From: Reticulascus tulasneorum
Lineage: Eukaryota > Ascomycota > Sordariomycetes > Glomerellales > Reticulascaceae
Assembly (NCBI GenBank): GCA_001557505.1
Contig: LSAX01000006.1
Span: 3,224,001 to 3,288,000 of the forward strand
Direction of reading: 5' to 3'
Length of the DNA stretch: 64,000 bases
The translations under genes were made by a program, and so were the position numbers. A model generated the notes under the pieces. That model was not told the origin of the DNA and made no database searches. It saw nothing but the letters and a program-made list of their open reading frames with translations. Shown here piece after piece: positions 44,646-56,359 of the stretch (within the stretch, counting starts at the first letter, position 1; each line of letters starts with the position of its first letter).

Positions 44646-46388
44646 ATGGCGTCTGATTCGGAGACTGCTGCCCAACGGGTCAATGGTGTCGTGGATCACA
44701 ACCGATCTGTGCTTCATGATGATCCAGCGACCCCCCAAGAGCTTGACGGTCTTGCACCCACATTGTCGCAAATAACTCTTCCATCGACAGAAGCACCGCC
44801 TTCCCCGATAGATCCTAACGAATCATTCAAGACGGAGGTCAATGATGACAGACTTCCGTCCACCGCTATCATCCCGTCCTCCCTCACTCCGCCGCCCTCG
44901 TCGCAAGTCCCCACCCACAACGGCAATGGTGCTCTACATTCGGCTTACCTTGGCTCTCAACGCTCCAACCTATTCTCCCCCCCCGCCACGACATTCAACA
45001 ACATCCGACGGGATGGAGTCTTGGGCATGGATTACGTCGCCCCACCCCCACAGCAGGTTCTTGAGTCGACCGCCGACGAACTCCGAGCCATGATGCAAAC
45101 GTGCATCGCCGAACATGCGAAGCTGAAGATGGAGGCCGCTCACCACAAGCTACAATACAATTTGTTGAGTCTGCAGGCTGACGAGGATGCCAAGCGCGCT
45201 GCTGTGGAACACGAGATGGCTAGACGGGAAGTTGACGCACTACGGACTGCCGAACATTCAAGACAGGCACGCCGCGAGTTGAGTGCGGTATCCGAGTCGG
45301 CACAGCTCAAATATGTGCAGATGAAGATGTGGTATGAGGCCGCCATGGAGGAGAATGACAAACTCAACGAACTACTCAGGCGAGCAAAGAAGGTGATACA
45401 CCAAAAGGAGGATGAGATCGTCGATCTCACTGAGGAGCGGGACATACTCCTCAATCGCATCCGGGAGAATCGAGAGCACTTTCACATGATGTGCAGCCCA
45501 GGAGGTATCTTTCACGGGGCCTTGACGCCGAAGCAGCAAACCGTTTCAACCCCGCAGCAATACCGAGCTACACCTAGACAGACTCCGAAGTCTGCCCACC
45601 GAGAATCCAGGACCGATCGCGACCATGGCCAGGAGCCGTTTGCGGCGTTAATTCAAGTGCTTAGCCAAGAGAATAACAGCGCTCCGTCCACGCCAACCAC
45701 CGCAAGCCGACCAGCACCACGGAACCCCCCAAAGCACACGCGTAACGTGCAATCCCTTTCCTCTCTGCCGACAACTCCAACCTCGAGACCTCGTGGGGAA
45801 CATGCGGGTCTCTTGCCATCCGTCGACCTCGTACCCCAGACCGAACCCATTAGCAGATACTCGAATAAGCATTTCGTTCCTGGAACACCCACTCCGACCC
45901 GTGATCGTCGCCGCAAAAGCCGAGAAAGCACTATTTCAGCGGATGATAACGAAGAACTTGCGCGACAAGCGCTTGCAAAGTCTGCATCTTTCCTCTCCCA
46001 AGCATCACAGACGTCCCGTGGATCTCGACGCCCGCTTCCCCGCAACGACGATGAGGAGGAGGAGGAGGTATTCGAAAGCCAGGCTAGCCAAGCCGCATCG
46101 GAAATGCTGCGCCGGGACCCGCGAGAGAGCTTTGAGGTCGCAAGCTCAGTTGGATCACGAGATATTACTCCCGCTCCTGCAGAAAAGAGTGCGAAGCTGC
46201 AAGCCAAGATCTTTTCTGGCATTACCAAGAGCGGAGCCGAGAAGCGAAAGTTCAGTGGTGCCGTGGATGCGCCGGAACAACCCCGTCGGGAAGTTCTTGC
46301 AAGCCCTACAAAGAAGATGCGTGTTGCAGGTGTTCTCGGCCCATCCCCAAAAGTGGGATTGGGAATTCAGTACGAGTACAACCAGTAG
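44646..46388 (+). CDS. Coiled-coil protein with disordered tails
   Basis: A single exon, 580 residues from MASDSETAAQ; the frame is open to 44577 but that part looks like leader. The first 140 residues are Ser/Pro-rich. A long helical coiled coil spans roughly residues 140-290 (repeated E/K/L heptads: HKLQYNLLSLQADEDAKRA, MWYEAAMEENDKLNELLRR, IVDLTEERDILLNRIREN). The rest is Ser/Thr/Pro-rich with basic patches (RDRRRKSR, EKRKFSG, SPTKKMRV), the last two possible nuclear signals. No named domain is recognised; structural or cytoskeletal/nuclear scaffold roles are possible. It is conserved-looking and probably a single-copy gene flanking the cluster. Confidence 0.85.
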   Translation: MASDSETAAQRVNGVVDHNRSVLHDDPATPQELDGLAPTLSQITLPSTEAPPSPIDPNESFKTEVNDDRLPSTAIIPSSLTPPPSSQVPTHNGNGALHSAYLGSQRSNLFSPPATTFNNIRRDGVLGMDYVAPPPQQVLESTADELRAMMQTCIAEHAKLKMEAAHHKLQYNLLSLQADEDAKRAAVEHEMARREVDALRTAEHSRQARRELSAVSESAQLKYVQMKMWYEAAMEENDKLNELLRRAKKVIHQKEDEIVDLTEERDILLNRIRENREHFHMMCSPGGIFHGALTPKQQTVSTPQQYRATPRQTPKSAHRESRTDRDHGQEPFAALIQVLSQENNSAPSTPTTASRPAPRNPPKHTRNVQSLSSLPTTPTSRPRGEHAGLLPSVDLVPQTEPISRYSNKHFVPGTPTPTRDRRRKSRESTISADDNEELARQALAKSASFLSQASQTSRGSRRPLPRNDDEEEEEVFESQASQAASEMLRRDPRESFEVASSVGSRDITPAPAEKSAKLQAKIFSGITKSGAEKRKFSGAVDAPEQPRREVLASPTKKMRVAGVLGPSPKVGLGIQYEYNQ

Positions 46389-46428
46389 TGAATACTGCCG
46401 AGTTTTGCTAGAGGTTGCTTAACAAGTA

Positions 46429-46484
46429 AGATGGCTATACGCAGATGGCTATACGCAGATGGCTATACGCAGATGGCTTTACGT
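46429..46484 (+). repeat. Four tandem 14-nt repeats
   Basis: AGATGGCTATACGC occurs three times exactly, then a fourth diverged copy (AGATGGCTTTACGT). It begins 41 nt after the stop of the coiled-coil gene, so it is probably in its 3'UTR. Confidence 0.9.
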
Positions 46485-46524
46485 AAAATTTAAGGCTTGG
46501 AGATGATTTCGCTTGCGTGCTTGT

Positions 46525-46545
46525 AGTATGCAGTATGCAGTATGC
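46525..46545 (+). repeat. Three tandem AGTATGC units
   Basis: A 7-nt unit repeated three times, close to the 14-nt repeat array and probably also transcribed in the 3'UTR. Confidence 0.9.
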
Positions 46546-47059
46546 TCTTACATCTCCGTCACATCGTCAGGCTATGGGATCACTTTGAACACTGTACTAA
46601 AAGATAACGACCTTTATGAATTAGGATATGGTTCCTAATAGGTATCAGGGCAGGAGGGCGTGCCTTTCTTCTTTCAGATGGTGTGTACAATTACTTGGAG
46701 GACCAGACAGCGAAGAATGAAACCAGAATCTACACTTGTCTTTGTTTGCACCATCACGCACCTCATGCTCCTTACCCTGTTGATGCCGATAACCATGTGC
46801 CACTCTTTGGGTCCGTTTACCCAACCACACGCTGGCCAAAGCCAAAAATATGAATACGGGTCTGTGGAGTTGGCAATGTGCGCTTTAGGTACGCCCGAAC
46901 CAAGGTACGGCCAGAGCAATTATCATCGCAACTAGTCCTTACAGAGTGTTCGCATATCTCCGTGACTGGGAATCAGACTTACGCACACCTACTTCAACTT
47001 ATCCTACCACAATCCAAAACGTTCTCTGCCCATCACCGCTTAGTCCTCCAAGTCCCATC

Positions 47060-48446
47060 ATGGAATCCAAGAACCGTACGAGCATCTCCAATGACTCTAT
47101 CTGCGAGACCGATCGTCCGTTGAGTCACTGGTTTAACCCTTCGGCTGCCTCCACGTCGGCCAAGTCCCCGCTTGCCGAACTTGCGCGACATCGAAGACAA
47201 CAATTTGAGCTTCGTAGTTTCAAGGGCTCGTCTGAGACCGATTTAAATGGGAGGATTCGTGCTTGTCTTACCAAGGCCCTTGAACAAGTCCCAGAGACGC
47301 AAGCCAGCTTTTCCATAAAGGCGAGTAAGAACAGCGACTTTGACCTTGAGAGCGACAACCACGAGTCTAAGACCGAGGAACTCAGTTCTAGTAAGGCTAC
47401 ACATCGCCCTCTTCTCAAAGTCGCAAAATCTCGGCTTGTGGAGTCTCGGCAGATGGAGGACCAGCTATCGAAGGTAAGAGGTGCCCTGATCTTCGTTCAA
47501 CGAACATCATCATAGCTTCGAGCCACTAACCCTTTACTCTAAGATCATCGACAACCGCGACTCTGAGATTAGCTCTTGCCTGCAGGCTCCAAGTTGGCCT
47601 GACCATTACGAACCTGTTGATTCCATGGACTCTGACGATGCTGGGATATGCACGCCGCTGTCATCGGTCGCCTCCGAAACTTCCATCCTGCCTCCCCTTC
47701 CATTCTCGCATCCTCTGTTTAGACAGAGCCACCCTGCAAGCCATAATCGGAACCAAGAGAGCCTCTCTGCGTCCGTCGCCGCTGGACTGAGCTTTGGTCC
47801 GCCTGCTTTGCGTTCGGAACAGCTGTCTAGAATTAATGAGGAGGTGCTGACAAACCAACATGGCAAGACGAAACTGGGTTTCGATGAATTTGGGGTGAAG
47901 TCGAGTCTGCACGCACGAGAGGGAACCAGCTATATTGGTGGCCAGAATGAGCTGGATGCAGCGTTCAACAATCGGCCGCCGCCGCCTAAAGAAAGTCCTC
48001 CTCGATATCCTCAGTTTATACACTTCGAGCGTGTACCGCAGCAGAAGATGACGACCAGACCGGCGTCTAGTGTACAGGTCGATAGCGTCCACGGCAGCTG
48101 TATCCATAGGCTTGGGAAAGCCACACATCTCAAAACTAGAGCGACATGCAATACGTGCGGAAAAGACACCAAGGCAATGGCATCCGGTCACAAGAAAAAA
48201 TACAAAGACAAGTTAAACGCGAAGAGGCAAGCGCGAAAGCTTGGTTCAAAGCCGCTGCGCAATATTTCAGTCCTGGAAACCCAAAATCGAGTCTTGGAAT
48301 GGTTTTGCGGCGTTCTTGTTGGTGTAATCATATCATGTACTTTGGCGTTCCCCGGCCCAAGTTGCCTTGAACTGGTTATCGTGGTTGGCAGCGCCGTGCT
48401 GGTTGGATGTTCAATTGCCAGAGCATCGAAGAAGTCACGCGAGTAG
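47060..48446 (+). CDS. Protein with C-terminal membrane hairpin, unknown function
   Basis: Two exons, 47060-47473 and 47544-48446 (70-nt intron, phase 0), give 438 residues. The N-terminal two thirds are polar and Ser-rich with little predicted structure. Near residue 340-375 a conserved-looking patch holds SCIHRLGKATHLKTRATCNTC, a possible metal-binding His/Cys group, then a Lys-rich stretch (GHKKKYKDKLNAKRQARK). Two hydrophobic segments follow (FCGVLVGVIISCTLAFPG and ELVIVVGSAVLVGCSIA) with a basic tail, which looks like a hairpin or tail anchor in an internal membrane. I do not recognise a family. Confidence 0.8.
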
Positions 48447-48894
48447 CGACAATGGAAGCGAGACAAGCCACAGGTTAGTTCTCTCGAGACATAGCACAGG
48501 GTTGGAGAGAGTGCTTGATCTGGATATGTTAGCGCGGCTCGTGGTGGTCTCAAAACCAGACTCAGAGTACCAAATAGACGTTAAAAATGAATCGCAGGAG
48601 TTGCAGGACTTAAATCATCAGTAAATTGTATATGGGAAGTTTCTCGTCTATTCTAATACCAAGCCTACCAGCAATCATGGCTTGCAAGTTGTCAATGCTG
48701 AGCAATTCAATGTCAGAGACAATCATAGCGAAACACTGTCTAGTAGTAAACGATAACCATTTATATGTTTAATTGTATAAAGCTTTTATTATCAGTCTGA
48801 ACACAAATGTTGCTAGGCTGTTCTAATAGAAGCATGCTGGTAAGTTCAATGCAAGCTTGCGGTAGACCATGACTGCCCTCTAAACCTCCGATTT
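48447..48894. other. Convergent intergenic gap
   Basis: Lies between the membrane-hairpin gene (plus) and the secreted Thr/Ser-rich gene (minus). I see no feature; 48.7-48.8 kb is AT-rich. Confidence 0.4.
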
Positions 48895-49594
48895 TTAACA
48901 GGTTGGCCTCGCCAAAGCATACGACGTCTTGCACCCAATCAAGTTGCAGACATTTGGAACGTTGCAGCCAAGATCAATGTTCACGGTTGCCAATACTTTC
49001 GGACAATCACAAGGGTTGGAAATGGCCGAGGTCGTAGTGCATCCTGGCACGAAGCAGCTCCTGCACGCGGTGATTGTAGCCGTAATCGTTGGGCAGACAA
49101 GTGCAACTGCGGAAGACTTTGTCGTGCTCGAGGTAGACGTTGTCTTGGTCGGCGACACGGGAGGCCAGTCAGGGGGGCCAGTCGGCAGGTCGGGTCTACG
49201 CGTAGTCGAAGTTGTTGTAGGGGTGGTTGACGTGGAAGTAGTAGACGTTGTGGACGTAGTAGATGTCGTGGAGGTAGTCGAAGTTGTACTTGTCGTACTT
49301 GAGGTTGTCGATGTGGAGGTTGAACTTGAACTTGTAGAGGTGGAGGTGGAAGTTGAGCTTGTTGATGTGGAAGTTGTGCTTGTAGTAGTGCTGGAAGTCG
49401 TCGTGGGCTTTCCGGTGGTGGACGATGTTTTAACCCTTGATATTGTTGTCGGCGTCAAAGTTACAGGAGGCCCTTGAGGAAGTGCGAATACGCGCCTAGA
49501 GTAAGGATGTCAATATTCATGAACAGCTACAGTCAGTATTAAAGTAGACTTACAATGTGGCTGCTGAGAGCACGATAAGAGATAAAAAATGCAT
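48895..49594 (-). CDS. Secreted Thr/Ser-rich protein with Cys-rich C-terminus
   Basis: Two exons, 49594-49554 and 49495-48895 (58-nt intron), give 213 residues. The first exon supplies a signal peptide (MHFLSLIVLSAATL, continuing RVFALPQ after the splice). A Thr/Ser region of about 80 residues (TSTT units) is a likely O-mannosylated stalk. The last 70 residues hold eight to ten cysteines (CRSCFVPGC, NPCDCPKVL, CNVPNVCNLIGC) and end with a Cys. There is no clear GPI site. The design is that of a wall or secreted stalk-plus-module protein. Function unknown. Confidence 0.8.
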
Positions 49595-51854
49595 CTTGTC
49601 TTCCGGTCTTGTTTTCCAGACTCAAGCACAGGAATTCCGATATCGTCGTTGATGAACACCGCGTAGTTGTCGTGCTTGCCTTTTGAATTGCTGGTGGAAA
49701 ATATACCCAACTGGCTGGGCTTTATTGAGAACTATATATTCAATCAAGCTGCTCTGGCCCTGGCCAGACTGGACCTGAATTGCCCGACTAGATTGACTGC
49801 AGTATGCAGTACCACTCGTATTGCCACTTTGATAGATGTGCGAAGAGAAATATCCAGCTGCAGTAATATACGACGGTTAAAGTCTCGGCGCAGCAAAAAG
49901 ATTGACCTGGAATTCGGATGGCCTGCACTACCATGCCCGCCCTGGAATTCAGAACCGGTTGGCCCAATAAAATTTCGACAATCCCCACCCACTACATTGC
50001 CTTTACATTGACCTTGGAGTCTAATTCAACGGCCCAGTAAGTTGACGTAGGATCAAGCCGGAGCGGAGATGGAGATCCGAATCGAGAGATCCCGTTTCGT
50101 GTCGCCACTCATCTGGGTGGCAAACGTGACTTCTTTCCGGCTGAATCCAGGGACTTGGGACCCCCGCCAAGTCCCATGTCACCATGACACTAAATATAAT
50201 CTTTGGACCAAGAATAGGTCTATGTAGCATTGAGGCTCGTCGAGACGGTAACGTCAGTTTACTATTGGATGCCAGAAGGACCTGTTCACAACTTTTTCAC
50301 GGAGCTCGCAGTACAATCCATTTCGAGGATCTCCGTTTAGTTTACTCGCCCCGTTCATTTCCAATTATCTCCAAAATATGGTTGCGGAGAAGCGAACGCA
50401 TCCATACGCTCCTAGCAATGTCGCAATTGGCATTGCAGTCTGCAAATACAAATCGTTTGCCGACATCTAGCAACGGGGCCCTAGCGTCCCAAGATGCGGA
50501 TGATAATCGCACACCTAGCTTAATTTTTATGAGATGCGCAAGAGTTTTGGTCAGATATTGAACTTATGGTCCCATTAGTCAAAGGTCTCCAGCTCGGGGT
50601 ATTAGAGTCTTCTTAGGGCCAAAATGCATTTTGTGTGGGAGAGGAATTGATTCTTTGTGCAGCTTTGGGGGCTAGTTCAAGGGAAGAAGCTGTCCCGAAA
50701 ACAATTACCAGCTTCTTTCTTTGCAACTTACAAGCAAACGGCTTCATGAACGCTCCAGGAATTCGTCCCCTCGAGTAGCGAATCCTCCTATGGTACATTA
50801 TACACGCTCCGCTGAGCAAGTGAACTACGCTCCGTCGCCTCGATGAGAACGTTGGGCTCAAAGTAGACGCCGACCGTGACTGTGTTGTGTCTCTTGTTAG
50901 TTTTGCCTAGCGGGCCGGATTCTTGAAATGGTTGGATAGATTGCGTATCAGTAAATGCTGCTAAACCCCCTCATGCCATCAAGCGACAGCACGAGTACGG
51001 ATATGGAGATTGTATGGCACAAGCTGGTTACATCCTAACCCGCAAACATCTTGGTGCTCCAAATGTTCTGCGCCGATCTCGCTGGGCCAAATTGTAGGTA
51101 GGCACGTAGCAATTAAGTATGAAAATAGCTTCCTTCACTCCCAGCCGAATCCTCGGAACGTAGTGGCCCAACGGTCAAATAGCTCAGAAGAGCGGGATTC
51201 ATAAGGTTAGAAACTAAAACCATTAAGTTTCGAAGGGGGAAAGCGAGCTCGACTTGCCCCCCCTGCTTTTTGCTGGTTCAACCCCTGATGTGATCATTTC
51301 TTTTTGTGGGATTTTTCTTTCTTAGGTACCTGAGTTTGAAGATTATGTGAAGATGATCTGATAAACAAGGACTAAATATCTGCGAGGAATCCCGGCCTGG
51401 CTGCTACAAAAAGCCAGCCCGTTTGAGACCTAATCCTCTTATCCTGTTCCATACAGAATGACAGCAATTGGAACTGCATACGTTGGCTTTCTTCTATTTT
51501 TCAGCTGTTCTGCACCTTCTCAAATCCGACAGTGTGGCATCATACAGCCCGAATCGTGTTTCTTTGTCTGCATCTATAGTAAACGGCATTGTCGACCCCG
51601 ATGTTACGAAACAAAGCCATTGCTATAGCCATATGCTACTTGATACTAGGCCTTGTGCTATATCCACGTTTATTGTTCCTAACAGACCGTTTATTTCAAG
51701 GCTGTTCAAGATCATTTACAGTTCGATGAAACTTTAGAACTAGTATAAGAGAGGCAATAATTTCGGAAAGATGTTTGCTCTCAAGGCAAGATCTAGTCAA
51801 ATTGAGTTTACAACAAGACCACCTTCTTTCCGGGAATCGACAACAACCGAGAAA
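49595..51854. other. 2.2 kb without a supported gene
   Basis: Short open frames only, none with domains or closed splice models. 51.3-51.8 kb forms the promoter and leader of the next gene. Confidence 0.4.
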
Positions 51855-52985
51855 ATGTCTCCATCAAATGAGTTTGAGTATACATCCGACAGAGCTTACT
51901 TCAATCCTCTTCTGACAGCACAACATAACCTACCGAAGATCGAAGTGAAGAACAAGCAAAAGCAACGAGTAAAGGACTGGCAGAAGGGGGAGCGGAAATA
52001 TGTGCCACTACCTCAACCTACAATTATTCGCGAAGCAAAAGCCTTCTCCCCTGTCCCTGCCATCTCATGGAAGGACATCACCAAGCAGTTGGCCCGAGAG
52101 AATCCAACCAAATGTAAACTAGTCTACATTACGCGACATGCTCAAGCCGAGCACAATGTGGAACAGGAGGCATGGGGAAAGGCTGTACTGTACGAACTTT
52201 TGGCATGTCTTCCTGGAACGAGAGAGCCACCACTAACAGAGAATGGTAAGAATCAAGCCTTGGAGACAGCTCAAATCATCCGAAATAGTGGAGCGCCACT
52301 GCCGAAATCAGTCTATTCGAGCCCGCTTAGACGGTGCTTCACGACTGCGATCGTTGCAATGCACGGGCTTGATCCAAACTCGGTGCCAGTGATACACTTG
52401 AGTGAAGATCTTCGCGAGTGGATGGGCTGGGATCACAACCATGAATCGGATGCCCGCGGCACTTTGGGGCAGATTAATCAATGGGCTGCGGAAGCTGGTG
52501 GGCGGACGGTGGTTGACAGCCAATTCACCGCTGCAGACGAGAAGTTCAACCATAAGCCACTGCGGGAGACATATACTGACGTCGACCAGCGAATGCGAGC
52601 CTTCTTGGGTGAGCTTTTCGCTAAGGAACGCAGCAATTGCGTGCAGGTCTTTCTTCACAACCGGTGTTTCCGCTCCTTCCTTCGTGCCATCGGCCATCAG
52701 CCATACTCGGAGGAATTCGACCTCGAAAACGCAGCTACAGTCCCATTCCTGGTGAGGCAAACACAATTGACCTCGGCTGAAGCAAACGAGCGACGAGTTC
52801 GCGAGCAAGAGCTCAGAGAGAGGGACCGGGCCATGATATTGGCGGAAAAGGCCGCTCTCAAGCACGATGCGGAGATGGATGTAGCTCAGATGCCGACTGC
52901 TAACCTGGAAGAACTGAAGAAGCTTCTCCGAAGCAAGGATGCACAAGTTCAACTCTCACGTGTCCAAAAGATACGTGGGAAATGA
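51855..52985 (+). CDS. Histidine phosphatase (phosphoglycerate mutase-like) superfamily protein
   Basis: Intronless; 376 residues from MSPSNEF, or 404 from the in-frame ATG at 51771. The phosphohistidine motif RHA appears in VYITRHAQAEHN, the second-motif Arg in VYSSPLRRCFTTA, and the late His in VQVFLHNRCFRSFLRA, so the catalytic set appears complete although RHG has become RHA. The segment EDLREWMGWDHNHESDARG is typical of fungal members related to phosphomutase-like PMU1 proteins. A charged C-terminal helix (ERRVREQELRERDRAMILAEKAALK) follows. The substrate is unknown; relatives act on small phosphoesters. It is cytosolic by appearance. Confidence 0.87.
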   Translation: MSPSNEFEYTSDRAYFNPLLTAQHNLPKIEVKNKQKQRVKDWQKGERKYVPLPQPTIIREAKAFSPVPAISWKDITKQLARENPTKCKLVYITRHAQAEHNVEQEAWGKAVLYELLACLPGTREPPLTENGKNQALETAQIIRNSGAPLPKSVYSSPLRRCFTTAIVAMHGLDPNSVPVIHLSEDLREWMGWDHNHESDARGTLGQINQWAAEAGGRTVVDSQFTAADEKFNHKPLRETYTDVDQRMRAFLGELFAKERSNCVQVFLHNRCFRSFLRAIGHQPYSEEFDLENAATVPFLVRQTQLTSAEANERRVREQELRERDRAMILAEKAALKHDAEMDVAQMPTANLEELKKLLRSKDAQVQLSRVQKIRGK

Positions 52986-53503
52986 GGTAGCAAAACAGGT
53001 AGAGCGCGATGAAGATTCTCTTAGAAACCCAACTTTGAGCTCTGATGCTCAAATCCCTAGATAGTGTTTAAGTACTGAAGTTTGAAGGTTCGTAATTCCA
53101 GCTCAACCAAAGGCGAAAGTCCGACCGAGGTTGTTTGAAACAAAGCCAGCGTGAAACATTGTCGCCATCTAACCGATTGAGGTAGAAGATCAGCGAACAA
53201 AGTGCATTCACGTGCCTACTCCGGCGAAGCCCCCTTTTCCTACTGGTTACATTTCCACTTCTGTTCCCGCATTTGCCTATGGCACGGCCTGCTGTTCCAT
53301 TGATTTCGGCGATGAACCCGCCGCGCAGCTGTCGCCAGCTGACATCCAAGCCTTTTCAACTTAGTAATTAAGCTAGCCAACGTCGCCCCGCGCGACAGTC
53401 ACATGGAGAACCCTTATTATGGCGCCCTTCCAGAATACCGAACCTAATGCATCGCACTTTGATAATCTGTTATTTTACTTCAGATTATAGACCAAGCCCC
53501 AAG
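52986..53503. other. Intergenic, promoter of methyltransferase gene
   Basis: No gene or clear motif was seen beyond an A/T-rich leader just before the ATG at 53504. Confidence 0.35.
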
Positions 53504-54400
53504 ATGACGAACATGTCATCGCAAGATGATATGCTTAGCGCGCAGCGTACCGAGAAAGCAAAGATTACACTCACCGGTGCGCAAGAGACTATGCTTGCGA
53601 CTCTTTACGCCAAAGCATCTGATGCAAGTGCAGCAAACCCCATCTTGGGCGATCGCTGGGCAGCGTACTTGATAGACCTCATCGACTACGACTTTGCCGG
53701 CGGCGCCGGTATGAGTACATCGGCAATGTATGCCGCGATCGCGCTGCGGTCCCGTACGCTTGACCGCTGGACGGCACAGTTCATATCGATGCATCCAAAG
53801 GTGACAGTTCTGCATCTTGCATGCGGGCTTGACGCGCGAGCTCTGCGACTGCTTGAAAATCCCGAAGTTCGAGAGGGAGGAAGAGCGATTAGATGGGTCG
53901 ATGTCGACTTACCAGACGTGGTCGAGCTCCGCAAGAAACTCGCCCTACCTGTGCCGCAAGGCGTCGATTATCAACTCATGGCATCATCTGTGACAGATGC
54001 AGCCTGGTTTGAGAAAATACCAGCCGACCGGCCCACTGTGGTTGTCTTCGAGGGTCTGTCAATGTATTTGCATGAAGAGGATGGTAAGGCGTTGATCCAG
54101 CGTATTGTGCGCCGCTTCCCGTCTGGCGAGATCCTGTTCGACTGTTTCTCTACTTTGAGTATCCAGCTCCAGCGGTGGAACCCTCTAATACGCAAGGCCG
54201 GCGCGATTGTGTACTGGGGCGTGGATGACGCCAAACCTTTGGAAGAGCTGCACCCAACCCTGACACTTGTCGATAACTGGCGCTGGGTTGATATGCCTGG
54301 CGTGGAAGACTTTCCCCTGCCGGGCCGTGTGCAGCTATGGCTTCTTTCGTGGGTTCCTCGACTCAGGGAAGTGGGTCGTATTCTCAGGTTCAGCTTCTGA
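53504..54400 (+). CDS. LCM/TcmP-type S-adenosylmethionine methyltransferase
   Basis: Intronless, 298 residues from MTNMSSQDD; an in-frame ATG at 53447 adds 19 less likely residues. It begins with the family hallmark (GAQETMLATLYAKASDA, then PILGDRWAAYLID). SAM motif I is VLHLACGLDARALRL, motif II lies in IRWVDVDLPDVVELRK, and motif IV is TVVVFEGLSMYL. This matches leucine carboxyl methyltransferase-fold enzymes of the polyketide O-methyltransferase TcmP group, which is common in fungi and bacteria. The acceptor is unknown; no biosynthetic core gene is nearby. Intronless and bacterial-like in family, so past transfer is possible but not shown. Confidence 0.9.
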   Translation: MTNMSSQDDMLSAQRTEKAKITLTGAQETMLATLYAKASDASAANPILGDRWAAYLIDLIDYDFAGGAGMSTSAMYAAIALRSRTLDRWTAQFISMHPKVTVLHLACGLDARALRLLENPEVREGGRAIRWVDVDLPDVVELRKKLALPVPQGVDYQLMASSVTDAAWFEKIPADRPTVVVFEGLSMYLHEEDGKALIQRIVRRFPSGEILFDCFSTLSIQLQRWNPLIRKAGAIVYWGVDDAKPLEELHPTLTLVDNWRWVDMPGVEDFPLPGRVQLWLLSWVPRLREVGRILRFSF

Positions 54401-56359
54401 GCTGGTGCCCTGATTCCCGAACAACGGAGTCGTTTGGGCACGATGGTAATCGATAAACTCTTATAACATACTGGGTGAGAACGCTGGTTCCGAATGGCGG
54501 GTTCGAGATGGTGCTTTCTCGATGAAACACAATCTGCAGGAACTCCGTAAAGGTCAGCTCGAATGCAGCAAAGGCTTATGCAAAGCATGGGAGACACATT
54601 ACCCAGTGGACAGTCACTGGCTGCCACCGAGTGGATGAAGTCACGGCGATGATATCATCCACTTGCAGCGTTGGAGAGAGCCTATGGTTGTGAACCTGAG
54701 AAGATGCTACGCGTCTTTTCTACCACTTGCGTGTGCGATACGGGTGTGAATCCTCGAGGTCGTGGTTTCCCCCACTATTGTTGTTCACTGCATCTATCAC
54801 ATACATACGCGATATTGCCTGGATAGAAATGAGAGTCTTTTAGAGAGAATTATAGAGGAATTATAGGCGTTGCTACGGCTCGGGTACTCAGCAAAACTTC
54901 AACGAGCAGATTATCTAACCACATCGGTCCAGGTTCCGAGATCCGGGTTGTTATGTAGTGATTCTCCGCCTTAAAACAAAGATATCGCGCATGTTGCTGT
55001 ACGACGCGGGCGCGAGTGTAACCCTTCGCCCTATGATAAGGATAGCGCATGTCTTCTTTGCACTATGGGAGTGTCAATTTTCTCGGAGAGGGCACCGATA
55101 CGACACTGATAGGGTACTGTGTTGAGAGATTAGACTTTAAAGATGAGCTTGTTGATGCAAGATGCGCTTCTACCTGTCGTGATTCGTTCCCACGCAACTG
55201 GATACCTCACGTGGGTTTAAAAGCTGGGTCCGGCTGCCAGTCAAGCCGCAATAATTAGTTGGTTGGTCGTGGGAAGCGATTCATCCACAGATTGACGAGG
55301 TTGCATTGGCGCATACCGTCCTGCTGCCAAGTTGAATCGTCCATTATTCAAATCCATCCGAGGCAGCCAAAACGAACAACCGGCATTCAATGCATGCGGG
55401 CCAGGGTACACGCACAATATTCTGCAAGGCCAGGCTCCTGACAAGGAGGTGGTAGCGCGCCGTGCTCTCAGTTCTCGGCAAATCTCTGTCCCGAGCGAAG
55501 GATAAAATCATGGAACTGGGTATTTGTCAGTTTACACAACTTCTACGCTAAGACTAAAAGATTAACGAGCTGGCGCTGCAAAATGGTTGCGCCTGCTATT
55601 GCCCACTATCAAAGGGCCGTTTACAAGTCCACCTCGAGGCCCCTGGAAATCCCTTCACAACCCATAGTGTAAATGACATGGGCCCATTGAACCAGACGCG
55701 ATATGGATAATTGCATACTGGTTCACGCGTCTCGGAGGAAGTTTGGAATCCTTCGAACCCAACACACGTCTTTGATGGCTGGCAGCAAATATTGGGGGAG
55801 TACGTAGCCTCTTGATCTGGCCTTTATCCATGAGTGACGGAAACTCCACCTGAATGTAACATGCTAGCTAGGTGGTGCCGAATCGAGGCCAACATGTTGT
55901 TCCAAGAATGTTCTAATGGAACACTTGGTCGGTGTAGTCCGTATGTGTTCTCGAATGCGTATCTTAAGTCCAATGGTTGCGGGCGGCGTGCGTTATAGGT
56001 TTCATTTGCCCCTGACGTATTTAGACATCGCCAGATAAACAGAGTTGGCTATTCACCACGCCTGTCTAGTCTCTTGGTGTTTAGTATTGAGCCAGACTTG
56101 GAGCATTCATACGTCCACCTTGAGCTGCAGCAGGTTGACCGTCAGCATTCCTCTTGGCAATGGGGCAGTATCTGTCATCCCATTGTTAAAATCATTGATC
56201 GCATCCGTAATCTGATTAAGGTACTCCGTGGTAGTTTCCTGCTTGATTCCCCGGAAATGTTAGGGTCAAAGTACTTCTTGAATCGGACAAACAAATGGAC
56301 TCCTTTCTTCGTACCGGTGGCGTTTCTGATTTAACATCAACTCACAGGGTGGGTCGCTC
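54401..56359. other. Gene-poor 2 kb
   Basis: No supported gene. The sequence has the look of decayed DNA with scattered stops. Confidence 0.35.

Noticed and set aside
45793..46422. Second plus-strand frame inside the coiled-coil gene
   Set aside because: Frame shadow with no recognisable features; the main frame has the coiled coil.
48929..49477. Plus-strand Val/Asp/Glu-rich frame
   Set aside because: Antisense of the Thr/Ser repeats in the minus-strand secreted gene, which has a spliced signal peptide.
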